From: Uranotaenia lowii
Taxonomy: Eukaryota; Arthropoda; Insecta; Diptera; Culicidae
NCBI RefSeq assembly: GCF_029784155.1
Contig: NC_073693.1
Span: forward strand, 335,808,023 to 335,872,022
DNA length: 64,000 nt
Direction of reading: 5' to 3'
Shown: in pieces, positions 21,297 to 34,131 of the stretch
How the letters are laid out: each line of letters starts with the position of its first letter
How positions within the stretch are numbered: position 1 is the first letter of the stretch
The notes under the pieces: model-generated
Told to the model about the DNA's origin: nothing
Seen by the model: only the letters and a program-made list of their open reading frames with translations
The model's database searches: none
Position numbers and translations under genes: made by a program

Positions 21297-23118
21297 TTGT
21301 GCTATCACTGTTATTTTCAATAAGCTTTTTTAAAAAACAGTTTTGTTCAAATGCAGTTCTTTACATTTCTGATTTTTTATTTTGAGATAGACTCATTTTT
21401 CAACGATTTATACAATATTTTTTTAAATGTCGCGCACGTTCACGAAAACTTTTACGTTACATGTAACGTCAAAATATTGTGTATAAATTGTTGAAATTTA
21501 GTTCGTTTGAAAACAAACCATTCCACTGAATTTTAAAAACGAAGGCTTCCAAATCTTGTTTTTTTTTTAAGTTTTACATCTCAAGAAGTGACTTCATTAG
21601 AGGGGAAAAGATAACTCATTTCAAGGAAGGGAAAAAATAAACCAAAAGATTGCATGTGAAACTGTATGCTTTTCAAGAGTGAAAAAAGGAAGACATGTCC
21701 GTGCGAAATAATAAGGCTGGAACAAATTTAAATTTCTTTTTTATCACCTCCTCTTCGAAATTTCAAAAAAAAAACCCGAAGGAGGGACTAAATAAAGTTT
21801 TCAGAATTTTATGTCAATTTCGAAAAAAAAATCAAGTATCCGAAAGATTATATGAGCAAACAAAGAAATCGTGGAAGATGGGAGTAAGTTCACTTTTTGG
21901 ATTCTTGATTTTATTGAATTTTTCGATAAAAAATAACTGGATTTACAGGTTTGTGCATGGATATAGTATGCGATTTTGTTGCATACAAGCTTTCTTGCAA
22001 TATTTTTTTTCTCTAATTATAGACACTTTACCACGTTTGTGGCGTTCGTGTCTTACTTTCTTACTACATGTTAAAATTTATTTGTTTTTCGCATTATTTT
22101 TTTTACTATCCCGCCACTCGCGATGTTTCAACTCCGAGTGACAAAAGAAGGTTTTGAAATTGATTCCGGCACACAAAGATGCACAATAAATCCGGCGAGT
22201 CTCTGAAAACATATTCAAAAATATGTTATTCTATGAGGTATTGTAAATATTGAAAAAAAGAAAGCACTTTAAAATCATTGAAATTTTGCTTTAAAAAAGC
22301 TACTTGTCATCATTTCCTCACAAGGACAAAATGAAGAAACTGTGATTTTCTTATTAAAATTTAAAAAAAAAAATCTATTCAGAAAATAAAAATTCAGAAT
22401 CTGAAACAAGGACAAACTGGTTTTAAAATATCTCGAAGAAAGAAATTAGTTTACACGTGGTCAATTCATTTTAAAATTTCAAAAAACAAAAAAAAATGGT
22501 GAATTTATTTGAACCATCGAACAGATAAGTTTATTAGAAGAACTTTTTTTCAATAAAAACTTTTTACCATTTCGAAAATTTATTTAAAGAATTCAATTGA
22601 TAACAAAAGACAAACGGCATTTTTGTGCCTTTGTTAATTTGATAGATGAAATTTTCCTGTAATTTCCTGAACTCAAATCTTCTCACAAATTGTTTCTATC
22701 GCCTTCAGCTTTTATGATATAGAGTTTAAAGTTTGAAAAATTTATAAGTGTTAACAGTCGTAACTGATGAACTAACAAATCTAAAAGAGAAAAAACTTAT
22801 TCTTAAATTTTTTAATATACTTCATTTGATTAAAAAGAAAAAACATGTTGATCATGATGATGATGAATAATCTTTAAAAAAATTAAATTTTTCAGTTTTT
22901 CAAAATTGAAAAGATATCATAACAATTGTTGCTGAATTACTGATGAAAGTTTTTTCGCGTGAGCTTTCATTACGGCGTATGGAACATAGTTTAAACAAAG
23001 AGTTTATTTTCGAAAATTTACAAAAACTGACATTAACTGGTCGCAACTTCTGTTCATTAAGAATATTTGTATCCTGGACAACATTTTGAGATAAAAATGA
23101 GATAAAAATTATAAAGTA
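21297..23118. other. AT-rich stretch; long but unconvincing frame at 21695-22141
   Basis: A 148-codon plus frame (21695-22141) is rich in F, K, L and S as expected from T- and A-rich DNA. It shows no domain and has ordinary AT-rich codons, so I do not call a gene. Nothing else is recognised. Confidence 0.4.
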
Positions 23119-25079
23119 CTAGCTGATCCCGTACGAACTTCGTTTCGCTTTTAACTTTAAAGCTGATGATTTGGTATTTGGTTGGTAATTGGGACGCATT
23201 TTCACGAAAAAAATGCTTAAAATACTAAACAGAACTTGCCAGCGACCTGTTGGCTCGTGTACCAAACAGAAATTCAAAATAATAAATTGATTGACCGTCG
23301 AAAAGAACACCCGTGTACGGATTTTGTCTTTTTCGGATGCATAACAACGAAATTATGTCTAAAATATTATAAAAGTTATACGAACTACCCCTTTTCTGTC
23401 ATCTGATTCAAATTTTTAATTCAAAAATCAATTATCCGTTTTGTAAAACACCCGTGAATGATTTTTTGTCTGGATCTCATACATAGTAAAACAATTATTG
23501 CAAAAACATCAAACAGTAAATGTGGACGACTCCTTTTTCTGTCGTCTAATGGAAATTTTGTTATCTTTTATTTGAATTTATTAACTTTTATTTGAATTTA
23601 AATTTTTGCCCCGATACAATGCCTAACACGCAGTTATTGCAAAAAAAATCGAAAATATTATGGACGACCCTTTTTACTGATTCTTTGTCAGAATTTGACA
23701 CGTGAAATCAATTACATGTGCAGTAAAACTACCATGTGCAAATTTTCATTATAATCAAGACAATCGAGCTTATTCTGAGAGTCACGTGACGTGATATGCA
23801 AAATTTCACATCGTTGTGCCGACTCCAGAAACCACTCAAGGCTAGAAGTTTCAGCTCAAATGTCCTGTGATCAATTTTTTGAGCTCATTCATACTAAAGT
23901 CTCTTCTCTGAACCATTTCCTGGAGTCAGGATAAAGAAGTTAAATTTTGTGAGTCACGTCACTCGAATCGCAGAATAACCCCCAATATAGCAAAAACATT
24001 GAACAGATAATATGGACGACCATTTTTGCCGACTCCTGACTCGAGATTTGAAACCTGAAGCAATTCAGCGTTCCTCAAAACTTCTATGTGGAAATTTTCA
24101 TCTCAATTCAATCTCAATAACCTCAATACCGCAAAAACATTGAACAGTTTATATTGACGACCCCTTTCGCAGACCTCTGAATTGAAATTCGACTCTTGAA
24201 ATCAATTACTCTTTTCTTGAAATTCTCACGTATTAAGTTTCCATTTTAATCCAATGTATTTAAGTATCAATATCGCAAAAACAGTTTTAATATGGACGAC
24301 CCTTTTGACCGACTCTTGACCCTGAATTTGAAACCTGGAATCGATTGATCGTTCCTCAAAATACTCTTGTGCAAATTTTTATCAAAATCAAAACAATAAT
24401 AACGTCAATATCGCAAAAACATATAACAATTGATATGGACGACCCCTTTTGCCGAGCCCTTTTACAAAATTTGATAACTCGAATCGATTGTCCAATCCTT
24501 AAAATCCCCTCCTGCAAATTTTCTCCTCAATCCAATGCATAATAACGCCAATATCGTAAAAACAATAAGAAGTTGATATGGACGACCCCTTTGGCCGACC
24601 CCTGACTCAAAATTTAATACCTCATCCCTCAAAACACTGATATGCAAATTTTCATATCAATCCAATGCATAATAACGTCAATATAGTAAGAACACTAAAC
24701 AGTTCATATGGACGACCCCTTTTGCCGACCCCTGACACAAAATTTAATACCTGGAATCAATTTTCCATCTCTCAAAACCTCTATGTGCAAATTTTGGTTA
24801 CAATGCGACGAAAAATAACGTCAATATCGCGAAAACAATATTTGTCTTGTATGGACGACCCCCTTCAGAAGGGGTCATCCGAAAATGTGAAAACATTTTT
24901 CATCATTCCTGGTCCTAATAAGCATCCATGCCAAATTTCAGACCTCTAGATCTTAAGACGGCTGAGTCTATAGAGGACAAACAAACAAACAAACATACAG
25001 AAATTGCTTTTTATATATACCTATAGGTTTGATTTGATTTGAAATTCGTTTATTTGGAAGAGTGCTATATACCTATAGA
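23119..25079 (-). mobile_element. Non-autonomous Helitron, minus strand, with internal ~140-bp repeats
   Basis: On the minus strand the element ends in CAGCTAG followed by T (23119-23122 is CTAG). A short hairpin CGAA...TTCG (23134-23147) lies just inside, which is the Helitron 3' signature. The 5' side on the minus strand reads TATATATAAAAAGCAATTTC and then TGTTTGTTTGTTTG. The exact 5' base is uncertain, because CTATAGGTATAT occurs twice, ending about 25026 and 25079; the outer copy is preceded by A and starts TC. The same 5' architecture is seen in the element at 62251. No Rep/helicase coding remains. Confidence 0.7.
23520..24880. repeat. Internal repeat ladder of the Helitron, period ~140 bp
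   Basis: TATGGACGACCCCTTTTGCC-like cores recur at about 23520, 23660, 24011, 24152, 24293, 24433, 24576, 24707 and 24851. Each is followed by a TGACTC..AAATTTGA part and TGTGCAAATTTT. Most steps are 131-144 bp, and one step of about 350 bp implies degraded units between. Confidence 0.75.
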
Positions 25080-26180
25080 TTTTTTTTTTCATCTTTGAAT
25101 CTATTGTACTTGAAAGCATCAAAATCAAACTTAGGAGAAATGACCACCAGTTGTACCACTGATGAACTGAATTAATAGAGTTGTTTAAAGGACTAACTGT
25201 GACAGATTTTGTCATAATAAATATTTGAAAAAAGTCAATTCAATTGAATGATTCACGGAAAAAATCGAAATTTTCTATCATTATCATAATATCACAGACA
25301 AAATTATATGTTCGTGAAAAGAAGCTTCGCTTAGGCAAAATTTTCCCGTATGTTTTTATAATGTACTCCTTTAAGCCTACCCTCATTCTAGATCAGTTCA
25401 TAAGTGGTTGTACAATTATTGAATTTTTATTTTCAACTGTTTGGAAACGTTAAACCTTCAACAATAAAACGACCACTTCAACAGAAAAAGCTCACTTAAA
25501 TAACTTAAAAACAGAGCAGTATTATTAATTTTCTGGTCATCATTCTATTTATTCGAAATAAATAAATTAATCACTGTTTGAAAAAAATACGTGTTCATAT
25601 TAGACGAAGTCTACTTTTTGAAACGATTAAAAAACGTTAAGGTTCAATACGATTTACTTTTGCAAAATACAATAATAGAATATCTTTAAATTTTTGCACG
25701 ACTTAAAGCATCTAAAGTTCCATCTGGAAGAAAAATTTTTTATTCTTTTCTTTTTTTAATTAGATTGTTCTTGAAAATATTGAACTGATTGAAAGCACTG
25801 CCTTGACGCTTAAAAACGTATCAAGTTCCTGCAATGAAATTGTTTTGAAGTTTTTATGGTGAAACTTTTTTTATGTTCCTTTACACAGATATGAAAATTA
25901 TGCTTTTAAAAATAAAATCACATTTCCAGGAATTCCAGCTGAAACATTTTTAGCCCGTTCTACTGCAAAATTTTAAACTCAACGCAAGATCGTCTGGAGT
26001 GAATGAAATTCATTGCATTATCTAGCCCCTATGCGATGGTGGGTTTGCTGCTCAGTTTAAAACATATTAAAATAAGTCAAGAAAGAAAACCCACTGCCGG
26101 GTTAACTGTCTTGCAGTTTACTCTTAAGAAAAAGTCAGGGAGCAAAAAAAAAGCAAACCAAAATTGTTGGGTTTTACACC
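25080..26180. other. AT-rich stretch without recognised features
   Basis: No gene or repeat ends are seen; short chance frames only. Confidence 0.4.
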
Positions 26181-27011
26181 GATTGTGGGCTCTAGAGAGA
26201 GCAAAAAAAAACAGGCTCCAGTTCTCATCTCAGCCTTACGTCGTCGTCATCGTCCTCGTCATCGTCTTTGTCGCCGCAGCCGCCGGGAATTGGTGGCATT
26301 TTTTCTACTCAGGACATCCTCTTCCAGAATGAAAAAAAAAATGACTGGAGAAAAAGGGTTGAGCGCTCCACACACTTTTCTCCTGGTTCTTTTTTTTTTT
26401 TATTGTGAATCGAAAAGGCTTGTAGACGTTCGGGATCGGAAGGGAGGTGGATATTTTCATTAATAATGAAAATAGGGAAAGCAGCAGAGGTTTGGAAGTC
26501 AGGGCTCCGGCAAAAAATGGCTTCATTTTGAGACTTTGTTTCGGGAAAAACAGTGCCTTCGGCGTGTAACGAAAACGAACGGGAGAACAACGGGAAATGC
26601 CATTTATGAAGGTTTTGATTAAAATTTACACGGCAACAGCCAGCAGCAGCTCCTCGACGATGTGGCTGGTTTGGAATGTGTTTTCCTGCCCGGGATGAAA
26701 GTGTTTGGCAGCATGAAACAAACCCAGAAATGGCTGATTAAAATGGTTTGTTTGGTTAAGCAGCTGATAAATGACTTGCTATGGCGAAGTGAAAGCAATT
26801 CAAATGACTCTCGATGCTAAGAGGAAATTTCAAAATGGGTGATATTCAAGTCTTTCCGAGTAATTTTGTTTGATGATTGTTCAGGAAAAGCTTATTGTGC
26901 GAAAGAATTTCCTTAGAAGAGAAACATTCATTTGCTTATTTTTTTGTCAAAAAATCTTTCATGATTTGAAAACAATATTGTCAAAAACTAATTTGTTAAA
27001 TTCGCCAGTAA
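26181..27011. other. Higher-GC non-repetitive island left of array A
   Basis: Contains a CGTCGTCATCGTCCTCGTCA run (26240 region), a GCAGCCGCCGGG piece and CAGCCAGCAGCAGCTCC near 26640. Overlapping short frames exist on both strands, with no domain. It could be regulatory or intronic DNA; the function is not determinable. Confidence 0.35.
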
Positions 27012-30000
27012 CGACATTTTTGACATTTTTGACCATTTTGACAATTTTGACAATTTTTAAAATTTTGACATTTCTGACAATTTTGACAGTTTTGACAATT
27101 TTGGCAATTTTGACAATTTTGACAATTTTGACAATTTTGACAATTTTGACAATTTTGACAATTTTGACAATTTTGACAGTTTTGACAATTTTGACAATTT
27201 TGACCATTTTGACCATTTTGACAATTTTGACAATTTTGACAATTTTGACAATTTTGACAATTTTGACAATTTTGACAATTTTGACAATTTTGACAATTTT
27301 GACAATTTTGACAATTTTGACAATTTTGACAATTTTGACAATTTTGACAATTTTGACAATTTTGACAATTTTGACAATTTTGACAATTTTGACAATTTTG
27401 ACAATTTTGACAATTTTGACAATTTTGACAATTTTGACAATTTTCACAATTTTGACAATTTTGACAATTTTGACAATTTTGACAATTTTGACAATTTTGA
27501 CAATTTTGACAATTTTGACAATTTTGACAATTTTGACAATTATGACAATTTTGACAATTTTGACAATTTGACAATTTTGACAATTTTGACAATTTTGACA
27601 ATTTTGACAATTTTGACAATTTTGACAATTTTGACAATTTTGACAATTTTGACAATTTTGACAATTTTGACAATTTTGACAATTTTGACAATTTTGACAA
27701 TTTTGATAATTTTGACAATTTTGACAATTTTGACAATTTTGACAATTTTGACAATTTTGACAATTTTGACAATTTTGACAATTTTGACAATTTTGACAAT
27801 TTTGACAATTTTGACAATTTTGAAAATTTTGACAATTTTGACAATTTTGACATATTTGACAATTTTGACAATTTTGACAATTTTGACAATTTTGACAATT
27901 TTGACAATTTTGACAATTTTGACAATTTCGACAATTTTTACAATTTTTACAATTTTTACAATTTTTACAATTTTGACAATTTTGACAATTTTGACAATTT
28001 TGACAATTTTGACAATTTTGACAATTTTGACAATTTTGACAATTTTGACAATTTTGACAATTTTGACAATTTTGACAATTTTGACAATTTTGACAATTTT
28101 GACAATTTTGACAATTTTGACAATTTTGACCATTTTGACAATTTTGACAATTTTGACAATTTTGACAATTTTGACAATTTTGACAATTTTGACAATTTTG
28201 ACAATTTTGACAATTTTGACAATTTTGACAATTTTGACAATTTTGACAATTTTGACAATTTTGACAATTTTGACAATTTTGACAATTTTGACAATTTTGA
28301 CAATTTTGACAATTTTGACAATTTTGACAATTTTGACAATTTTGACAATTTTGACAATTTTGACAATTTTGACAATTTTGACAATTTTGACAATTTTGAC
28401 AATTTTGACAATTTTGACAATTTTGACAATTTTGACAATTTTGACAATTTTGACAATTTTGACAATTTTGACAATTTTGACAATTTTGACAATTTTGACA
28501 ATTTTGACAATTTTGACAATTTTGACAATTTCGACAATTTCGACAATTTTGACAATTTTGACAATTTTGACAATTTTGACAATTTTGACAATTTTGACAA
28601 TTTTGACAATTTTGACAATTTTGACAATTTTGACAATTTTGACAATTTTGACAATTTTGACAATTTTGACAATTTTGACAATTTTGACAATTTTGACAAT
28701 TTTGACAATTTTGACAATTTTGACAATTTTGACAATTTTGACAATTTTGACAATTTTGACAATTTTGACAATTTTGACAATTTTGACAATTATGACAATT
28801 TTGACAATTTTGACAATTTGACAATTTTGACAATTTTGACAATTTTGACAATTTTGACAATTTTGACAATTTTGACAATTTTGACAAATTTGACAATTTT
28901 GACAATTTTGACAATTTTGATAATTTTGACAATTTTGACAATTTTGACAATTTTGACAATTTTGACAATTTTGAAAATTTTGACAATTTTGACAATTTTG
29001 ACAATTTTGACATATTTGACAATTTTGACAATTTTGACAATTTTGACAATTTTGACAATTTTGACAATTTTTACAATTTTGACAATTTTGACAATTTTGA
29101 CAATTTTTACAATTTTTACAATTTTTACAATTTTGACAATTTTGACAATTTTGACAATTTTGACAATTTTGACAATTTTGACAATTTTGACAATTTTGAC
29201 AATTTTGACAATTTTGACAATTTTGACAATTTTGACAATTTTGACAATTTTGACAATTTTGACAATTTTGACAATTTTGACAATTTTGACAATTTTGACA
29301 ATTTTGACAATTTTGACAATTTTGACAATTTTGACAATTTTGACAATTTTGACAATTTTGACAATTTTGACAATTTTGACAATTTTGACAATTTTGACAA
29401 TTTTGACAATTTTGACAATTTTGACAATTTTGACAATTTTGACAATTTTGACAATTTTGACAATTTTGACAATTTTGCCAATTTTGACAATTTTGACAAT
29501 TTTGACAATTTTGACAATTTTGACAATTTTGACAATTTTGACAATTTTGACAATTTTGACAATTTTGACAATTTTGACAATTTTGACAATTTTGACAATT
29601 TTGACAATTTTGACAATTTTGACAATTTTGACAATTTTGACAATTTTGACAATTTTGACAATTTTGACAATTTTGACAATTTTGACAATTTTGACAATTT
29701 TGACAATTTTGACAATTTTGACAATTTTGACAATTTTGACAATTTTGACAATTTTGACAATTTTGACAATTTTGACAATTTTGACAATTTTGACAATTTT
29801 GACAATTTTGACAATTTTGACAATTTTGACAATTTTGACAATTTTGACAATTTTGACAATGTTGACAATTTTGACAAATTTGACAATTTTGACAATTTTG
29901 ACAATTTTGACAATTTTGACAATTTTGACAATTTTGACAATTTTGACAATTTTGACAATTTTGACAATTTTGACAATTTTGACAATTTTGACAATTTTGA

Positions 30001-32456
30001 CAATTTTGACAATTTTGACAATTTTGACCATTTTGACAATTTTGACAATTTTGACAATTTTGACAATTTTGACAATTTTGACAATTTTGACAATTTTGAC
30101 AATTTTGACAATTTTGACAATTTTGACAATTTTGACAATTTGACAATTTTGACAATTTTGACAATTTTGACAATTTTGACAATTTTGACAATTTTGACAA
30201 TTTTGACAATTTTGACAATTTTGACAATTTTGACAATTTTGACAATTTTGACAATTTTGACAATTTTGACAATTTTGACAATTTTGACAATTTTGACAAT
30301 TTTGACAATTTTGACAATTTTGACAATTTTGACAATTTTGACAATTTTGACAATTTTGACAATTTTGACAATTTTGACAATTATGACAATTTTGACAATT
30401 TTGACAATTTTGACAATTTTGACAATTTTGACAATTTTGACAATTTTGACAATTTTGACAGTTTTGACAATTTTGACAATTTTGACAATTTTGACAATTT
30501 TGACAATTTTGACAATTTTGACAATTTTGACAATTTTGACAATTTTGACAATTTTGACAATTTTGACAATTTTGACAATTTTGACAATTTTGACAATTTT
30601 GACAATTTTGACAATTTTGACAATTTTGACAATTTTGACAATTTTGACAATTTTGACAATTTTGACAATTTTGACAATTTTGACAATTTTGACAATTTTG
30701 ACAATTTTGACAATTTTGACAATTTTGACAATTTTGACAATTTTGACAATTTTGACAATTTTGACAATTTTGACAATTTTGACAGTTTTGACAATTTTGA
30801 CAATTTTGACAATTTTGACAATTTTGGCAATTTTGACAATTTTGACAATTTTGACAATTTTGACAATTTTGACAATTTTGAAAATTTTGAAAATTTTGAC
30901 AATTTTGACAATTTTGAAAATTTTGAAAATTTTGACAATTTTGACAATTTTGACAATTTTGACAATTTTGAAAATTTTGAAAATTTGACAATTTTGACAA
31001 TTTTGACAATTTTGACAATTTTGACAATTTTGACAATTTTGACAATTTTGACAATTTTGACAATTTTGACAATTTTGACAATTTTGACAATTTTGACAAT
31101 TTTGACAATTTTGACAATTTTGACAATTTTGACAATTTTGACAATTTTGACAATTTTGACTATTTTGACAATTTGGACAATTTTGACAATTTTGACAATT
31201 TTGACAATTTGACAATTTTGACAATTTTGACAATTTTGACAATTTTGACAATTTTGACAATTTTGACAATTTTGACAATTTTGACAATTTTGACAATTTT
31301 GACAATTTTGACAATTTTGACAATTTTGACAATTTTGACAATTTTGACAATTTTGACAATTTTGACAATTTTGACAATTTTGACAATTTTGACAATTTTG
31401 ACAATTTTGACAATTTTGACAATTTTGACAATTTTGACAATTTTGACAATTTTGACAATTTTGACAATTTTGACAAATTTGACAATTTTGACAATTTTGA
31501 CAATTTGACAATTTTGACAATTTTGACAATTTTGACAATTTTGACAATTTTGACAATTTTGACAATTTTGACAATTTTGACAATTTTGACAATTTTGACA
31601 ATTTTGACAATTTTGACAATTTTGACAATTTTGAAAATTTTGAAAATTTTGACAATTTTGACAATTTTGAAAATTTTGAAAATTTTGACAATTTTGACAA
31701 TTTTGACAATTTTGACAATTTTGAAAATTTTGAAAATTTTGACAATTTGACAATTTTGACAATTTTGACAATTTTGACAATTTTGACAATTTTGACAATT
31801 TTGACAATTTTGACAATTTTTACAGTTTTGACAATTTTGACAATTTTGACAATTTTGACAATTTTGACAATTTTGACAATTTTGACAATTTTGACAATTT
31901 TGACAATTTTGACAATTTTGACAATTTTGACAATTTTGACAATTTTGACAATTTTGACAATTTTGACAATTTTGACAATTTTGACAATTTTGACAATTTT
32001 GACAATTTTGACAATTTTGACAATTTTGACAATTTTGACAATTTTGACAATTTTGACAATTTTGACAATTTTGACAATTTTGACAATTTCGACAATTTTG
32101 ACAATTTTGACAATTTTGACAATTTTGACAATTTTGACAATTTTGACAATTTTGACAATTTTGACAATTTTGACAATTTTGACAATTTTGACAATTTTGA
32201 CAATTTTGACAATTTTGACAATTTTGACAATTTTGACAATTTGACAATTTTGACAAATTTGACAATTTTGACAATTTTGACAATTTTGACAATTTTGACA
32301 ATTTTGACAATTTTGACAATTTTGACAATTTTGACAATTTTGACAATTTTGACAATTTTGACAATTTTGACAATTTTGACAATTTTGACAATTTTGACAA
32401 TTTTGACAATTTTGACAATTTTGACAATTATGACAATTTTGAAAATTTGGACAATA
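27012..32456. repeat. Satellite array A: (GACAATTTT)n, 9-bp unit, about 600 copies
   Basis: A nearly uninterrupted run of GACAATTTT (equivalently TTTTGACAA). Variants are GACCATTTT, GAAAATTTT, TACAATTTT, GATAATTTT, GACAATTAT, and 8-bp units that lose one T (junctions near 27567, 28818, 30140, 31210, 31505, 31746, 32241). Edges are degenerate: CATTTTTGACCATTTT at the left, and GAAAATTTGGACAATATT at the right. Because 9 bp is three codons without a stop, long open frames occur on both strands (repeating LTI, SKL, CQN, KIV). These are by-products. Rare variants reveal higher-order duplications (see findings). Confidence 0.97.
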
Positions 32457-33631
32457 TTCAATGAATTTTAAGTTCAAAACATTCGAAAGTGGTGACGAGC
32501 TTTTATTTGTTGTCTGTCAATATTTGACAGTCACCCAGTTTTATACAATTTATTTGTCAGAAATGTTTCAGTTGATTGCTCACTCCACTGACAGTTTTAA
32601 TTGAGTTTTTTCGCAACCACGTTTTCCTACAAATCAATAATAATCGAGGCAAATTTTAATTAATGCTCCCTTCGTGGGGCGGCGCTCTGGTGCACCAATT
32701 AAACGTCGATTCGGTAATTAATTCTGCAACACATGCACCCTAGCCTTACCCTTTCCCGGTTTTTAACAGAAATCCTGTCGGGGGCAGTCAAAAATTTGTG
32801 AAGAGTTTGGCTATCTACAATCGAATAAAAGAGTTTTGAATGCACCAAATTTATTCACCGACTCGGCAAAATTGGTGTGCAAATCTGTTTTCGCCGGGAT
32901 CAGTTTTGTGTGATCTCCCCAATCGATTCGGACGAATCTCATTAGCGAAAAGTTGCGCCCAAAAGTTCGATTTCTAATCGCATCCACCCAACAACCACCT
33001 CCCACGTGGTTAGTCCAAATGCCTGTTGACAGTTACGGTCGAACATATTTTTACGATTGAATCCTTTCCGATGCTTTTTGATAGGCTTGGGTATTTTCGG
33101 CTGGAACTGTAGCTTGACATACTTTTCGATCGAATCCCGGTAATTAGTGTCATCGAGAATTATTGAAATTATCCCCAAATCAGCTTTCGTGAATCCACGC
33201 TCACACACATTCAAGCAAATTTGCCAAGTTCACCAATCAATCCGATCGGATCTCATTATGTTCTATCTCTTTCCGGTTGCAGCTGTCAGTCAGACAGTCA
33301 GCCAAAGTTGGGTGATGCGGCATTGATGTGGTGACGCTGTTGATGGCGACGATGATAGGAAGGATGATGACGCTCGAAATTATTCAGGGAACCGGGAAGA
33401 ATTTGGGCTATTTCCGAATAGAACGGCTTTCAGTGGATAACAAAACGTATGCCGCTTGATGATGGATGATTGGGTGGAAAATTTTAATTACTGCCATCCG
33501 ATGAATTTCAATTGACCTACGGAAGAACGATTTTAGGACGACGAATTTAGAAGTGTGACATTTAATGCCATCGGCAGTGGGTGTTTGCGATTTGAGTTGT
33601 TTCAACTTTTTATTGTACAAAGAATTCAAAT
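32457..33631. other. Unique higher-GC island between array A and the gap, with TAATTA-type motifs
   Basis: Non-repetitive sequence of balanced composition. TTTTAATTAATGC (about 32656), CACCAATTAAACG (about 32694) and CGGTAATTAATTCTG (about 32713) are three homeodomain-type ATTA/TAATTA sites within about 70 bp. GTCAGTCAGACAGTCAGC lies near 33285. No frame looks coding. It may be a regulatory element or intron part; inference only. Confidence 0.35.
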
Positions 33632-34131
33632 NNNNNNNNNNNNNNNNNNNNNNNNNNNNNNNNNNNNNNNNNNNNNNNNNNNNNNNNNNNNNNNNNNNNN
33701 NNNNNNNNNNNNNNNNNNNNNNNNNNNNNNNNNNNNNNNNNNNNNNNNNNNNNNNNNNNNNNNNNNNNNNNNNNNNNNNNNNNNNNNNNNNNNNNNNNNN
33801 NNNNNNNNNNNNNNNNNNNNNNNNNNNNNNNNNNNNNNNNNNNNNNNNNNNNNNNNNNNNNNNNNNNNNNNNNNNNNNNNNNNNNNNNNNNNNNNNNNNN
33901 NNNNNNNNNNNNNNNNNNNNNNNNNNNNNNNNNNNNNNNNNNNNNNNNNNNNNNNNNNNNNNNNNNNNNNNNNNNNNNNNNNNNNNNNNNNNNNNNNNNN
34001 NNNNNNNNNNNNNNNNNNNNNNNNNNNNNNNNNNNNNNNNNNNNNNNNNNNNNNNNNNNNNNNNNNNNNNNNNNNNNNNNNNNNNNNNNNNNNNNNNNNN
34101 NNNNNNNNNNNNNNNNNNNNNNNNNNNNNNN
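33632..34131. other. Assembly gap of exactly 500 N
   Basis: 500 undetermined bases. The round number suggests a placeholder from scaffolding, so the true distance and even the adjacency of the two flanks are not proven. Open frames drawn through it are meaningless. Confidence 0.98.

Noticed and set aside
21695..22141. 148-codon plus-strand frame
   Set aside because: Composition is explained by T- and A-rich DNA, and there is no motif. Kept only as part of a descriptive entry.
26003..26590. Overlapping frames of 73-109 codons on both strands
   Set aside because: Mutually overlapping, none with recognisable features; they arise in a GC-richer island with few stops.
26959..32477. Very long open frames on both strands over array A
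   Set aside because: They follow the stop-free 9-bp unit, exist in several phases at once, encode only tripeptide repeats and break at every 8-bp unit. There is no coding evidence.
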